Positions 9,709-19,161 of a DNA stretch of 51,911 nt are shown piece after piece. The translations under genes were made by a program, and so were the position numbers. Source of the stretch: Stentor coeruleus (lineage: Eukaryota; Ciliophora; Heterotrichea; Heterotrichida; Stentoridae); the NCBI GenBank assembly GCA_001970955.1, contig MPUH01000471.1, positions 1 through 51,911 of the forward strand, given 5' to 3'. Every line of letters starts with the position of its first letter. Positions within the stretch are counted from its first letter, which is position 1. The notes beneath the pieces were generated by a model, which was not told where the DNA came from, ran no database searches, and was given only the letters and a program-made list of their open reading frames with translations.

Positions 9709-10473
9709 CTAACTTTTCTTTTCTATAGAATTCGATAAACTCTTATACTTTTCTTGTAAAATATACATCTGCAAAGAAAAAAAATGCGTAGGTGAAGAAT
9801 GAGCAATCTGCAAATTACTAGAAAAGTACCCTGCAGCACTCCAATTAAACATATCAAGTGTCGTAAATGGTCCCTGAACATTTCCTTGAGGATCTTTATA
9901 ATACCAAACTTTCTCAAAAGGTATCGAATAAGGGTTTGTAATAACACTATCCTCATTAGATATACTATTTGCCATAATAATACAAGCGAAAGGATTCCCT
10001 TCATTGACAAACTTTTCAATCAAAGACAAAGGATATGCAATAATTTCAGGTGAGTTTATTTCTTCATTATTCTCTTCATGTGGATCATCCCATTCAGGAT
10101 ATTTATCATCTTCTTCTATGATATTTTTAATACTGTCTTCATATTTGACATCAATTTTGCTATATTCCTCTTCGATTTCATCAGCATTTATACTAGTTTT
10201 CTGCTCTTCAATTGTCTCATTATACCATTCTGGGATTGATTCTTTAAGAGAATTATTCCAACGAGAGCTTGAACAAGTGAATAAAGGTTTTTGGGAATTT
10301 GAAGGATTTTGACTAGGATAAGAAAACAACTCGACTGGGGGATTAAAATTCTCTGGCACTTGGGATGAGGAATAAAGTTTAAGAATTTCTTCTCTTGTGT
10401 ATCGATAAGAAGAGAGATTTGTTTCAGCTTTGCGCCAGTCTTTTTTGAACATGGCTTTTGGCCTTTCTGCCAT
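9709..10473 (-). CDS. GYF-domain protein
   Basis: A 254-residue protein. Residues about 188-230 form a GYF domain: VWYYKDPQGNVQGPFTTLDMF followed by W-S-A-A-G-Y-F. This contains the W-Y-Y-x-D-x-x-G-x-x-x-G-P-F core and the G-Y-F signature that binds proline-rich (PPG-phi) peptides. Before it lies an acidic, low-complexity region (about 95-150) and a basic N-terminus (MAERPKAMFKKDWRKAE). GYF proteins act in splicing (CD2BP2/U5) or in translational repression (GIGYF/Smy2). The short length and C-terminal GYF position resemble CD2BP2/Lin1 superficially, but no other domain is seen to decide. Confidence 0.85.
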   Translation of the reverse strand: MAERPKAMFKKDWRKAETNLSSYRYTREEILKLYSSSQVPENFNPPVELFSYPSQNPSNSQKPLFTCSSSRWNNSLKESIPEWYNETIEEQKTSINADEIEEEYSKIDVKYEDSIKNIIEEDDKYPEWDDPHEENNEEINSPEIIAYPLSLIEKFVNEGNPFACIIMANSISNEDSVITNPYSIPFEKVWYYKDPQGNVQGPFTTLDMFNWSAAGYFSSNLQIAHSSPTHFFSLQMYILQEKYKSLSNSIEKKS

Positions 10474-11243
10474 GATTTATATGTAGGGTTTAAAATATTG
10501 TGTGAAATTTTTGTGAGGAAAAGATTTGATGAGTGGAAGTTGGGTCATTTTGATGAGGATTTTTTTATTAGTGGATTGGGTTTTAGATGGGGATTTTTTA
10601 TGAGAAAAAAAATCTTTTAAGTCATATAATCGTAATTTGATATATGCCACACGACAAAAATAACTAGACTGAATTTATAATAGAAAAAAAAATACTTAAG
10701 CCCTTTGTGGATTATCATTTTAAATATCATCACCTTATTTATTGTGAAATTAACCATGTTTGTTTCTCTAAATGTACTTTAAGAGCTTATAAATGTTTAT
10801 AGTTTCTCGACCTAAACAGAAAGGAATATACAAAACTCTCAAAAAATTATATGGGAAGTTTCTACTCAAGGCTTAACAGGAATTGGCAATTTTTTGCTAG
10901 AAAAAATTTTTACTTGATGTTTTCCTTATGTCTTAAAGAAAATAATATTAAAAATCTAAATTTAGATTACTTCAGCAACTATAATGAATATCTTATTATG
11001 CTTAAAAAATAACATAAATAATAATTTTCAAAACTATTCTAGAAATAAATGTATTAAACTACCATATCTTCATCAGAAAAAATAATTTACATTTGTTTTT
11101 TTTTGCTTATCAGCATCATTAGATATACAAAAAAGCTTTTAATATCAATAATTATCTTAATTTATTAGTGAAAAACCTGATTTTTTTTTTAATAATATTT
11201 AAGTATGAGATTATGGAATTTAAGATAGAATAAGTTATTAAAT
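10474..11243. other. Divergent intergenic region (GYF gene minus, START gene plus)
   Basis: Plus strand is G-rich to about 10600 (5' flank of the minus-strand gene). After that it is mixed AT-rich sequence up to the plus-strand START gene. Both promoters should lie here. No hidden gene was seen. Confidence 0.4.
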
Positions 11244-13247
11244 ATGAGAAGAACAAGAAGTTGCTTTTCAATTCGTGAAGTCTATGCACCTATAATGAAT
11301 CAAGAGGCTATAAACCTTGAATCAGAGGTCCAAAACATGTTTGACTCTAAAACTAAAATCAATAGACGGTATGTGGCTGGATTGGTATGTATCGTAATTG
11401 CTGGGATAGTCCTAATAGTCCTTTTAGGAAGCTCTTTATTCGGCCTAGTCATAGCTTTTTTCGCTGCATGCTGTCTAATCCATGTCCTCCGCAAAGCTTT
11501 TAAGCGATACCAACTAAACAGTATGAAAAAAACCAAAGAAAAAAGGTATGAAATCAGGCTTTCATGCTTAAACTCCTACCTTAGAAACTTAAAAAAAATC
11601 CGTATCCCCATCTCTGAGTTCCAAGGCATACTTGAAAAAGTATTTGCCGAATTCTTACCAGCTTTAATCCTCCAAATCAACAATATTAAACTTTATAATG
11701 AAGTCCAAAATCTAATAAAATTCCTCAAATCAGATGCTGTTCATTCAAGTTTACTTAATTCCACAATTGAGTTAGAATTAGCTATAAGACATAAAGAAAA
11801 TCCTACAATAATTGCAGCGAGATTGAGAAAATTTTATATACCTGTAATGCATTTGCTTAAACAACAAATAAAAGAAAATCAGGAACTTGAGATTGTTAGA
11901 AGGATTTCTGATATTGTATCTTATGAAAATACACAGATGTTGTTATTAACTTATAAAGCACAAAATGATATGTATTTGAAGAGTTTAACAGCTTTTTGGA
12001 GCTTGACGACGAGTTATAAGAAAACATATCCTATGTGTAAGTTTATGTCAGATTTAGAGTTTATGTGTAGTCCGAATAAAAGGGCAATTTCCCCAAAAGT
12101 TTTACTTTTCAGAAGAAACTCTTTTGATGACACAGACCTGAATACAATTTGTAGTCAAAATCATGAAAAGCTTTCAATAATAAAACTCTCAGGTGAAACT
12201 TTCACTACTATAGCAAGTCTTAATGAAAACTCAATTGACGATGCTAAACAAGACTATTTGTCATCACAAAATCTTGATATCGACTTAGAACACTTATTTG
12301 AATCAAACCAAAGCCCATTCCAAAGTATGCTACCAAGAACAATCCCAAATCTTTTTTCAGGTGATATACAAGATCTAGAAGATAACTATTCAGATAAAAT
12401 GTTCCACGATTCAGAAGAAGAAGAAATAATTATCGAAGCACTGGCAAACCAAGAGCCAGAAACTTATGAAGCTAAAGAATCAAGAGAAAACTATTCAATT
12501 GTAATACCATTTTCTGAACGAGAGAATGATGAAATTCTACCTTTTAATCATCCATATCAAGATTGTTTTGATCNAGAACTGAAGTCTAATGATGAAATTC
12601 TACCTTTTAATCATCCATATCAAGATTGTTTTGATCAATTACTTGCTATAGACCATGAGCCTTGTTGTGATAAATTATGGCGTAAAGTAGTGGATAGACC
12701 TGAAACAAAAGTTTATCAAAAAAGAGTTGAGAATTCTCCAGTGTGTATGATTAAGGCAAATTGTAATGTGAATTTTCCTTCTCATATAGTATATACAGCA
12801 ATATGGGATACGGTAATTCGTACTCAATGGGATTCTGTATTTCATGAGTTTAGGCTTATTGATAAACTTGCTGATTATGAAGTGCTTTATTATATGATAA
12901 AAACACCTTTTGGGGTTACAAGAAGAGACTGGCTACAAAAACGTGTTGAAATTCATGATTACCCTGAACCTGGGACTATTATGATGTATTATGTTAGTTG
13001 TGAACACCCTGGAATGCCCCCAAGAAAAGGAGTTATTAGAGCTGAAACACTTATTTCTGGGTATATTATTAGACCTACTGGAGAAAATACTTGCACGGTT
13101 ATGATTGTATCACAGAATGATGTTAAAGGATTGGTACCTAAGGTGATTGTCAATAGTATTGCTTCAAAAGCTCCTGCTGATTGGGTTAATAGTATGAATA
13201 GAGGATGTAGGATTGTTGAAGAAATTTTAGCTAAAAGTGGAAATTAA
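11244..13247 (+). CDS. Membrane-anchored START lipid-binding domain protein
   Basis: About 667 residues as assembled. Residues about 43-83 form one long or two close hydrophobic membrane segments flanked by basic residues (FKRYQLNSMKKTKEKR). The middle is helical, then acidic. About 466-665 are a START domain: DKLWRKVVDRPETKVYQKRVENS, YTAIWDTVIRTQWDSVFHEF, YYMIKTPFGVTRRDWLQKR, GYIIRPTGENTCTVMIVSQNDVKG, and a C-terminal helix. START domains bind sterols, phospholipids or ceramide in a deep pocket, so lipid transfer or sensing at an internal membrane is likely (inference). Residues around 427-464 are unreliable: a single N at 12574 sits between two copies of a 49-nt segment, so about 20 residues are duplicated by assembly. 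The 5' coding half is C-rich and the 3' half G-rich. Confidence 0.88.
   Translation: MRRTRSCFSIREVYAPIMNQEAINLESEVQNMFDSKTKINRRYVAGLVCIVIAGIVLIVLLGSSLFGLVIAFFAACCLIHVLRKAFKRYQLNSMKKTKEKRYEIRLSCLNSYLRNLKKIRIPISEFQGILEKVFAEFLPALILQINNIKLYNEVQNLIKFLKSDAVHSSLLNSTIELELAIRHKENPTIIAARLRKFYIPVMHLLKQQIKENQELEIVRRISDIVSYENTQMLLLTYKAQNDMYLKSLTAFWSLTTSYKKTYPMCKFMSDLEFMCSPNKRAISPKVLLFRRNSFDDTDLNTICSQNHEKLSIIKLSGETFTTIASLNENSIDDAKQDYLSSQNLDIDLEHLFESNQSPFQSMLPRTIPNLFSGDIQDLEDNYSDKMFHDSEEEEIIIEALANQEPETYEAKESRENYSIVIPFSERENDEILPFNHPYQDCFDXELKSNDEILPFNHPYQDCFDQLLAIDHEPCCDKLWRKVVDRPETKVYQKRVENSPVCMIKANCNVNFPSHIVYTAIWDTVIRTQWDSVFHEFRLIDKLADYEVLYYMIKTPFGVTRRDWLQKRVEIHDYPEPGTIMMYYVSCEHPGMPPRKGVIRAETLISGYIIRPTGENTCTVMIVSQNDVKGLVPKVIVNSIASKAPADWVNSMNRGCRIVEEILAKSGN
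12525..12636. repeat. Assembly joint: 49-nt duplicate around an N at 12574
   Basis: 12525-12573 recurs exactly at 12588-12636, separated by N plus 14 unmatched bases. This is the pattern expected when two overlapping contigs were abutted rather than merged. It inserts about 21 false residues into the START protein. Confidence 0.85.
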
Positions 13248-13911
13248 TTTCATAATTTAAAAGCTTAGTATGTGTAATTTTCATAGTAGGTTTTGGAAAA
13301 ATGTAAGTTGAGATTTTTAAGGATTTTAGGTAAGGATAATAGGCGTTAAATTGGGTTTTATAAAAGATAATAGAGTTTAGAATGGAATTATGAAGATTAT
13401 GATATCGAAAAGGTTATAATATTGAAAATTAGTTGTGAATTTTACAGTATCTGAATTTAGATATTTTGGGAAAATAATAGCTTTTGAGGGTTTAAGATAT
13501 AATGTAAAGTTATAAATTTTATCTAGTTTTTGTTTATTTATTTAGATATTTATTCTCTATATTATCTTATTATTATAATAAACATATAACTTAATTCTAT
13601 TATATAAATTATAATTTGTGAGCCTATCGATAAAATATTATTAAAGCTATATCTTACATCTGCCTTTATTAATTATCATAAACACTCTAAAAACTCAATT
13701 CAATAATTTTAATCCTCTAATTCGACTTCCATTCTCTTAATTTTTCTTTAAACATATCCTCATACAATAATATCAATATTTTAACTCATTATCTTTATCA
13801 AAAGATTTTCCAATTCACCTTATTAATCATAAAAACATATATACTTTCTTTATAAACCATAACGGCTTTTGTAATCTTGTTGTTATCGAAGTTCGACACA
13901 TCTTGTAAAAA
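13248..13911. other. Intergenic region between two plus-strand genes; skew switch near 13550
   Basis: The first 250 bases are G-rich and C-poor (3' flank of the START gene). From about 13620 the strand is C-rich and G-poor (5' flank of the carboxypeptidase gene). No gene was seen. Confidence 0.45.
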
Positions 13912-16275
13912 ATGAATTTTAATCAACATTTTGACTTGAATTTTGCAAACGATCAATCATTATATTTACCTAGTCAAGTTTATACTAATGCAAGGTATAA
14001 ATTCGAGCTGGGTGGGCTACTTGTTTATGATGTTAAAGCTGAACTAAAAAAAGGTGATTTTATAATCCCTCCGAATTCACCGTTTAATTTGAAAAGAATT
14101 CTAACTACTAGTCAATATACATTAGATATTCCCGATGACCCTTCTCTTTTAACGTTCAATAGTAAATTCGAATGTGGCAACCTATCTAAAGCTATAAAAC
14201 TTAGTGACTATGAATATGATCTGTATATTCGTTCAGACACAAACAACCCTCGACAAAACCATTGGTACTATTTTTCAGTATACAATCCACGTAAGACCGC
14301 AATAACTTTTAACATCTGTAATCTTAAAAAACCTGATCCTCTTTATCAAAGTGGTATGAAACCATGCACATGGAGTTGCTACTCCAAACATAATGAAAAC
14401 CAAGAATGGCATCGTTCAGGTACCTGCATAAGCTACTTTCTAAAAGAAAACAATAGTTATACCTTAAAATTCACTTATAATTTCAAAAATCCAAATGATA
14501 CAGTTTACTTTGCATATTCTCAACCATATTCATATACCGATTGTCAAACTTTCCTTAAAACTATCTCATCATCTAATAAAGATATATGCCGACTAAATAC
14601 TCTTTGTCTAACAAATGATGGTAAAGAATGTAATTTATTAACAATAACAGATTCAATACAAGATTATATAGATTATGATAATGAAGTCAAAGATATGAAT
14701 GATATGGTAAAATACTTAAGGAAATTTAAAAAGCCAAAATCAGGTTTAAAGAGAAAAACTTCAGAAAAACATGTGAATAAAAAAGCTATTGTCCTTATGG
14801 CTAGAGTTCATAGTGGGGAAACTGTATCAAGTTTTATGATGAAAGGGGCTATAGAATACTTACTTAGTAGTCTAACATCAGCAGTTTTCTTAAGGAAAAA
14901 CTTTGTTTTCAAGATAGTCCCAATGCTTAACCCTGATGGTGTTTATCATGGTAATTATAGATGTTGTTTAAAAGGTTTAGATTTGAATAGAATGTGGCTT
15001 AGGCCACATAAAAACATATCCCCTACTATTTACTATTCCAAACTTATGATATTTGCAATTGCTGCAAGACATGATATAAAACTTGTATGTGATTTTCATG
15101 GACATACTAAGAAAAAATCAGTTTTTATGTATGGATGTTCAGTTAAACCTGATAGTTATGAAGATTCAAGAAATAATCTTTTGACTAGAGTTGTCCCTTA
15201 TTATATGTATAAAAGAAACAATTTTTTTTCTTTTAGATTGTCGCATTATAGGATTGAGAAATATAAAGAATCTACATCGAGGATTGTATTTTTTAAAGAA
15301 TTACAGATACCTCATTCGTATACAATGGAAGCGTCGTTTTTTGGACCTGAAGGAGGAAACTCACATTTTAGTGCTGGGGATTTAGAGTCGTTAGGTAGAG
15401 ACCTTTGCAGATTTTGCACGGTTTTTATCAAGAATGGTTTTTATTTAAGAGTTATCGCTGATACAAATAATTACTTGAGGAATCTTAGGATTAAATCACT
15501 GTTGCAGAAATATCAGGATAAAAACTGTAAAAGCCCTATGGAAATACCTTCAGCTCCGGTACCAGATAAACAAATAGAAATTTCTTTATTAAAAGATTCT
15601 GAGACTACTCAACCTGAAACATATGACACGCTTTTTGCAAGTGATGAAGAACTTGAACAAATCGAAGAACAAGAAGAAAAGGAAGAACAAGATGAAAAAA
15701 TAGATGAAAATACTTTTTGGGAACAGGTTGATATTGTTCCATGTTTACCTGATGCTGAAAGCAGTGGTAGTGACTCAGAATTATTTGATGATATAAAAGA
15801 AGATATAGAAAAAACTGAAAATATTCCTATAAAACCACCCATTACAACAACTGTTTCAGTAGTTTCAAGCATTGAACTTGAGAAAAAAATTAAAATTGTT
15901 AAACATGACAGGTTTCTTAATAACAGGAATAGCAGTGTACCAAAAAATTCACAGAATCTACAACTTTCAACGAATAAGAAAATAAATGAAAGTTTGGCTA
16001 TGCAGACTTTTAGATTTCCTGATACTGATATTGAAATCAAAAGATCTAAACTCTTTGAACCGTTAAAAGCTTCGATTGGTATTCGAGCAAGCAAACATAG
16101 AAATTCCAAATCCCCAAACACAGGAAAAAATAGCCTAAGTTTTCTACCTGCCCTAAACAGTTTTTCTAAATCAGGAGGTTCAAAGAAAATGCCAATCTTA
16201 ATGTCATTCCAAGGAATCTCTGAGCAAATAAGCAAAATCGTGACTTTTAGGTCTCAATTTCATCAAAGAAAATAA
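13912..16275 (+). CDS. Cytosolic carboxypeptidase (CCP/AGBL, M14B), tubulin deglutamylase type
   Basis: A 787-residue protein. Residues about 80-215 form the N-terminal beta-sandwich domain typical of CCPs (HWYYFSVYNPRK, FNICNLKKPDPLYQSGMKP, YFAYSQPYSYTDCQTFL). The zinc carboxypeptidase domain follows: H300 and E303 in RVHSGE, NPDGVYHGNYR, LDLNRMW, the third zinc ligand H396 in DFHGHTKK, and the catalytic Glu E473 in YTMEASFFG. All catalytic residues are present, so it should be active. CCPs trim glutamates from tubulin tails; which chain position it cuts cannot be told. After about 530 comes a long acidic then Ser/Lys-rich tail unlikely to be catalytic. It lies about 5 kb from the TTLL3-type ligase on the opposite strand, so a tubulin-tail writer and eraser share this neighbourhood. 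Confidence 0.93.
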   Translation: MNFNQHFDLNFANDQSLYLPSQVYTNARYKFELGGLLVYDVKAELKKGDFIIPPNSPFNLKRILTTSQYTLDIPDDPSLLTFNSKFECGNLSKAIKLSDYEYDLYIRSDTNNPRQNHWYYFSVYNPRKTAITFNICNLKKPDPLYQSGMKPCTWSCYSKHNENQEWHRSGTCISYFLKENNSYTLKFTYNFKNPNDTVYFAYSQPYSYTDCQTFLKTISSSNKDICRLNTLCLTNDGKECNLLTITDSIQDYIDYDNEVKDMNDMVKYLRKFKKPKSGLKRKTSEKHVNKKAIVLMARVHSGETVSSFMMKGAIEYLLSSLTSAVFLRKNFVFKIVPMLNPDGVYHGNYRCCLKGLDLNRMWLRPHKNISPTIYYSKLMIFAIAARHDIKLVCDFHGHTKKKSVFMYGCSVKPDSYEDSRNNLLTRVVPYYMYKRNNFFSFRLSHYRIEKYKESTSRIVFFKELQIPHSYTMEASFFGPEGGNSHFSAGDLESLGRDLCRFCTVFIKNGFYLRVIADTNNYLRNLRIKSLLQKYQDKNCKSPMEIPSAPVPDKQIEISLLKDSETTQPETYDTLFASDEELEQIEEQEEKEEQDEKIDENTFWEQVDIVPCLPDAESSGSDSELFDDIKEDIEKTENIPIKPPITTTVSVVSSIELEKKIKIVKHDRFLNNRNSSVPKNSQNLQLSTNKKINESLAMQTFRFPDTDIEIKRSKLFEPLKASIGIRASKHRNSKSPNTGKNSLSFLPALNSFSKSGGSKKMPILMSFQGISEQISKIVTFRSQFHQRK

Positions 16276-16393
16276 CTTTGTATAAGCAAAAAATAATTGT
16301 AGTATAAACCACATAAATCTAATATACTCATAAGATTATAAATTAAAAACAAAAAAATTGTATTAGAAAAATGATAAACGCATTAGAATCAAA

Positions 16394-16855
16394 TTAACTA
16401 ATCGATGGTATATTTGATTCACTACCGCTTTCAAGCTCATGACTTTTATTTCGTTTATGAGAGTGTTTTCGAACTTTTTTACCTGGCTTATCATCTTTTT
16501 TGATTGAATCAATACTTTTATCAGTTTCTAAATGATGCTTTTTTTTCTTTTTCTCTAGTTTTTCTTTAGCAATAGTAAATTCATTCATCTCACTTTTTAA
16601 GCTCCTTTGTCGGAAAATATCTTTAGACATGTCATCATGGCCTTTTGGTGGTTCTAAAAAAGTAGTTCTTTTATGCTGTTTTTCATTGCCTTCACTATCT
16701 TCGTCTAATTGTTCAGAATCTTCATCTGCTCGTGTTTGTTTAGCGTAGTTGAACTCATTTTTATAGTGTAGCTTTCTTTGTAAGACAAATTCTTGGCTTG
16801 AATGAGGTTCTGGAACACTTTCAATGTTTATATGCTTAGAACTGGGAACTCCCAT
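16394..16855 (-). CDS. Charged disordered protein with a possible N-myristoylation site
   Basis: A 153-residue protein beginning MGVPSSKH. Gly at position 2 and Ser at 6 fit the N-myristoylation consensus, followed by basic residues. The rest is highly charged and low in complexity (acidic stretch EDSEQLDEDSEGNE, then Lys-rich KLEKKKKKHH and KKVRKHSHKRNKS), with no recognisable domain. It converges with the carboxypeptidase gene, leaving 118 bases between stops. It may be a membrane-tethered adaptor; the function is unknown. The coding call rests on the uninterrupted frame, a plausible start and the strand skew of its 5' flank. Confidence 0.65.
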   Translation of the reverse strand: MGVPSSKHINIESVPEPHSSQEFVLQRKLHYKNEFNYAKQTRADEDSEQLDEDSEGNEKQHKRTTFLEPPKGHDDMSKDIFRQRSLKSEMNEFTIAKEKLEKKKKKHHLETDKSIDSIKKDDKPGKKVRKHSHKRNKSHELESGSESNIPSIS

Positions 16856-17345
16856 TTTGATTATTATAAATGTAAAGATGTTTTAATGAGTTTTATTGAA
16901 AGCCATTGATAAATCTTAAGTAATAACGTAAATTTACTTGCTTTATAGTATTGACTTAAATAATAATGTCATCAAACTATGGCTTTACACTTATTTATTT
17001 TATTAAACAAAAAACTTCATCACAATCCCCTTTAAATAAATTGATTCACACAAATTTCTCTTTTATCTCCACATCTCTTATTTATTTCCCTAACCACCTC
17101 CCTCATACACTCCTTCCCTCATAATCTTCCTATCAACCCAAAACCTTGTATTTTCCAATCAAAAAATCACTTAAAACCTAAAAAAAAAAAGCCAAATATC
17201 AAAACTCTATTTTAAATTAAAAAACCTCATATCAAAATTTCCACAATACTCCAACATAAAAAAAAAACTCTAAAAACATCTCCAACTCTCCATCTCTATA
17301 AAAATCTTCCATCTTATTCATATAATAAAATTATCTCAACAAAAA
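16856..17345. other. Divergent promoter region; skew switch near 16975
   Basis: Plus strand is G-rich next to the minus-strand gene, then becomes extremely C-rich and nearly G-free from about 17030 to 17345 upstream of the plus-strand membrane-protein gene. Two promoters are expected. No gene was seen. Confidence 0.45.
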
Positions 17346-18302
17346 ATGAATATGAACTACTGCAAGTCCTTCGGTCTATCTTGGTGTATAACAATCTATT
17401 CTTTTCTAGTTCTTTCTATCATCATCTTCCTTCTAACCGTATAAAAAATTTAGATATTTCAATATTATCTCATATACAAAGAATCTCAAAATATACCCAC
17501 AAGCAAAAAACTAGTTTTTTTATCGCAGTTCATCCAAACCTCTACCATGTGCTTACATTATACTTTTCTTGGTGATGATTTCAACATAACATTTTTACTT
17601 CAAGAATCTTTCCTAAACGTCCAATACTCGTTTGTATTCTACTATTTTTTCATCCAACTCTCAGAAAACATGCGTTCTTTACTTAAAACCAAAATTCCTC
17701 TTATTACTTTTAACCTTGTCACACTTTTAAGTTTTCTTATTTACCTTATAGTTTCTATATCCCAAAATCAAAACATTTATAAATGCAATAGTGGGATTTG
17801 GGTTTATTTACATAGTTGTGGTATGTTTTTAAGTTTAATTTTTATATACCTTGGATATCATGCTGGAAAACATCTTTATATAGTCGCAATGAATTTTAAT
17901 TTTATAGTGAATTATAATAAAATCAAACATTTTTGGTATGATTTATTTAGGATAATTATAGCTTGTATGACAATTGCTAGTATAACTAATGTATGTGAAT
18001 CAGTATATTTTATTGATATAAACAATGATGACTGTTATAATAGTTATTCGGGAAACCCTACTTGGGATCTTGTTGCTTTTATTGTTATAAGGGTACTTTC
18101 GCATTATTTGTTTTTGTTTAGTTGTTTGTATGTTTTTAGGATTGAAAGGAAGAGAGGGATTTTTAGTGATGAAAACACTGAGAGCTGTAAGAGTTTGTTT
18201 CATCCTTATGATGAATCACAGGAAAACTCGTGGATCTGCTCGTCGCCGACTACACATTTGGATATTGACTTGCCGGAAACCCCAATTTCAAGTAAAAGTT
18301 AG
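17346..18302 (+). CDS. Multipass membrane protein with a 15-nt intron
   Basis: Starts at ATG 17346. Unspliced, it hits a TAA at codon 33. Removing the 15-nt segment 17439-17453 (GTATAAAAAATTTAG) gives a 313-residue protein that continues in the same frame. Several hydrophobic segments are visible (ITIYSFLVLSIIIFLL, FVFYYFFIQL, ITFNLVTLLSFLIYLIVS, IWVYLHSCGMFLSLIFIYLG, LFRIIIACMTIASI, LVAFIVIRVLSHYLFLFSCL), about seven in all. A cytoplasmic-looking acidic and Ser-rich tail follows. The topology recalls seven-helix proteins such as TOM1/THH1-like or receptor-like families, but no motif fixes the family. Starting at the internal ATG 17547 would lose the first two membrane segments, so the spliced start is preferred. 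Confidence 0.75.
17439..17453 (+). other. 15-nt intron
   Basis: GTATAAAAAATTTAG has GTA at the 5' end and TAG at the 3' end and is exactly 15 nt. It carries the in-frame TAA that would otherwise end the membrane protein. Introns of 15 nt are a known heterotrich feature (Stentor, Blepharisma). Confidence 0.85.
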
Positions 18303-19161
18303 ATATAATATGAATATGAATATATATAAACTGAAATAAAGGGAAAAAATGCATTGTTATAATGAATTAAGAAAAAGTTTATATGATGATTATATTGATA
18401 TATAACTGGTATTTTTTTTTTGTATATAGAAATATAGGAATAAAAGGGTATTGAAGGAAAATAGAAGATAATTTGAGGAATAAGAGAATATCTGAGAGCT
18501 ACTCTAGGCTATTGAAACTTAAAAAGTTTAATTTACAAACATAGTTTGCAGTTAGAGTGCATAAACTTAATGTAAAATATCGAAGTGATAATGAATTTAA
18601 TTATATCAAGTATATATTGATTTCTTAACACCAAAATTCGAATTAAAAAATGTATAAGTATGAAATATTGTATAAATTTAAATATAATCTCCTATACATA
18701 ATGATCAAAATAAAACTATATTTAAAAATTAATTAAATTACCTCAAATACATTTTCTGTAATAAATCCACATTTCACATACAATTTTTTAAATTTAGTCT
18801 TTTCGATTCCAGTAACTTTGAATTATACTGTAGGTGGAGCATCAATGAAAACATCAACTTTACATCATAAACTGAAAACCTCATACAAAAACTTTACCAT
18901 ACGATAAACAAAAAATCTATAATATTCTCAAACCTAAAAAGCCTTTCCAATTCTAAATCCTAAACTCACCTGAAAAGTTATAACAACATTATAATTATAA
19001 ATGCAAAAGGTGGATGAACTTTATAAAAAAAAAACACAAAATTTAACTAAAAGCCTATAATTAAACTTGATAAATTCTAAGATGATAGCATCGCCCACAA
19101 AGAAAACCCATAAGTTTCTTCTAATCCACAAAAATAAAATAGCAAAACAATATATAATAAA
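18303..19161. other. Intergenic region; skew switch near 18600
   Basis: G-rich and C-poor to about 18590, then C-rich towards the CDPK gene. No gene, RNA or repeat was seen. Confidence 0.4.

Noticed and set aside
15609-16235. Minus-strand ORF of 208 codons
   Set aside because: Shadow of the acidic, Ser-rich carboxypeptidase tail; no domain, and the skew contradicts its direction.
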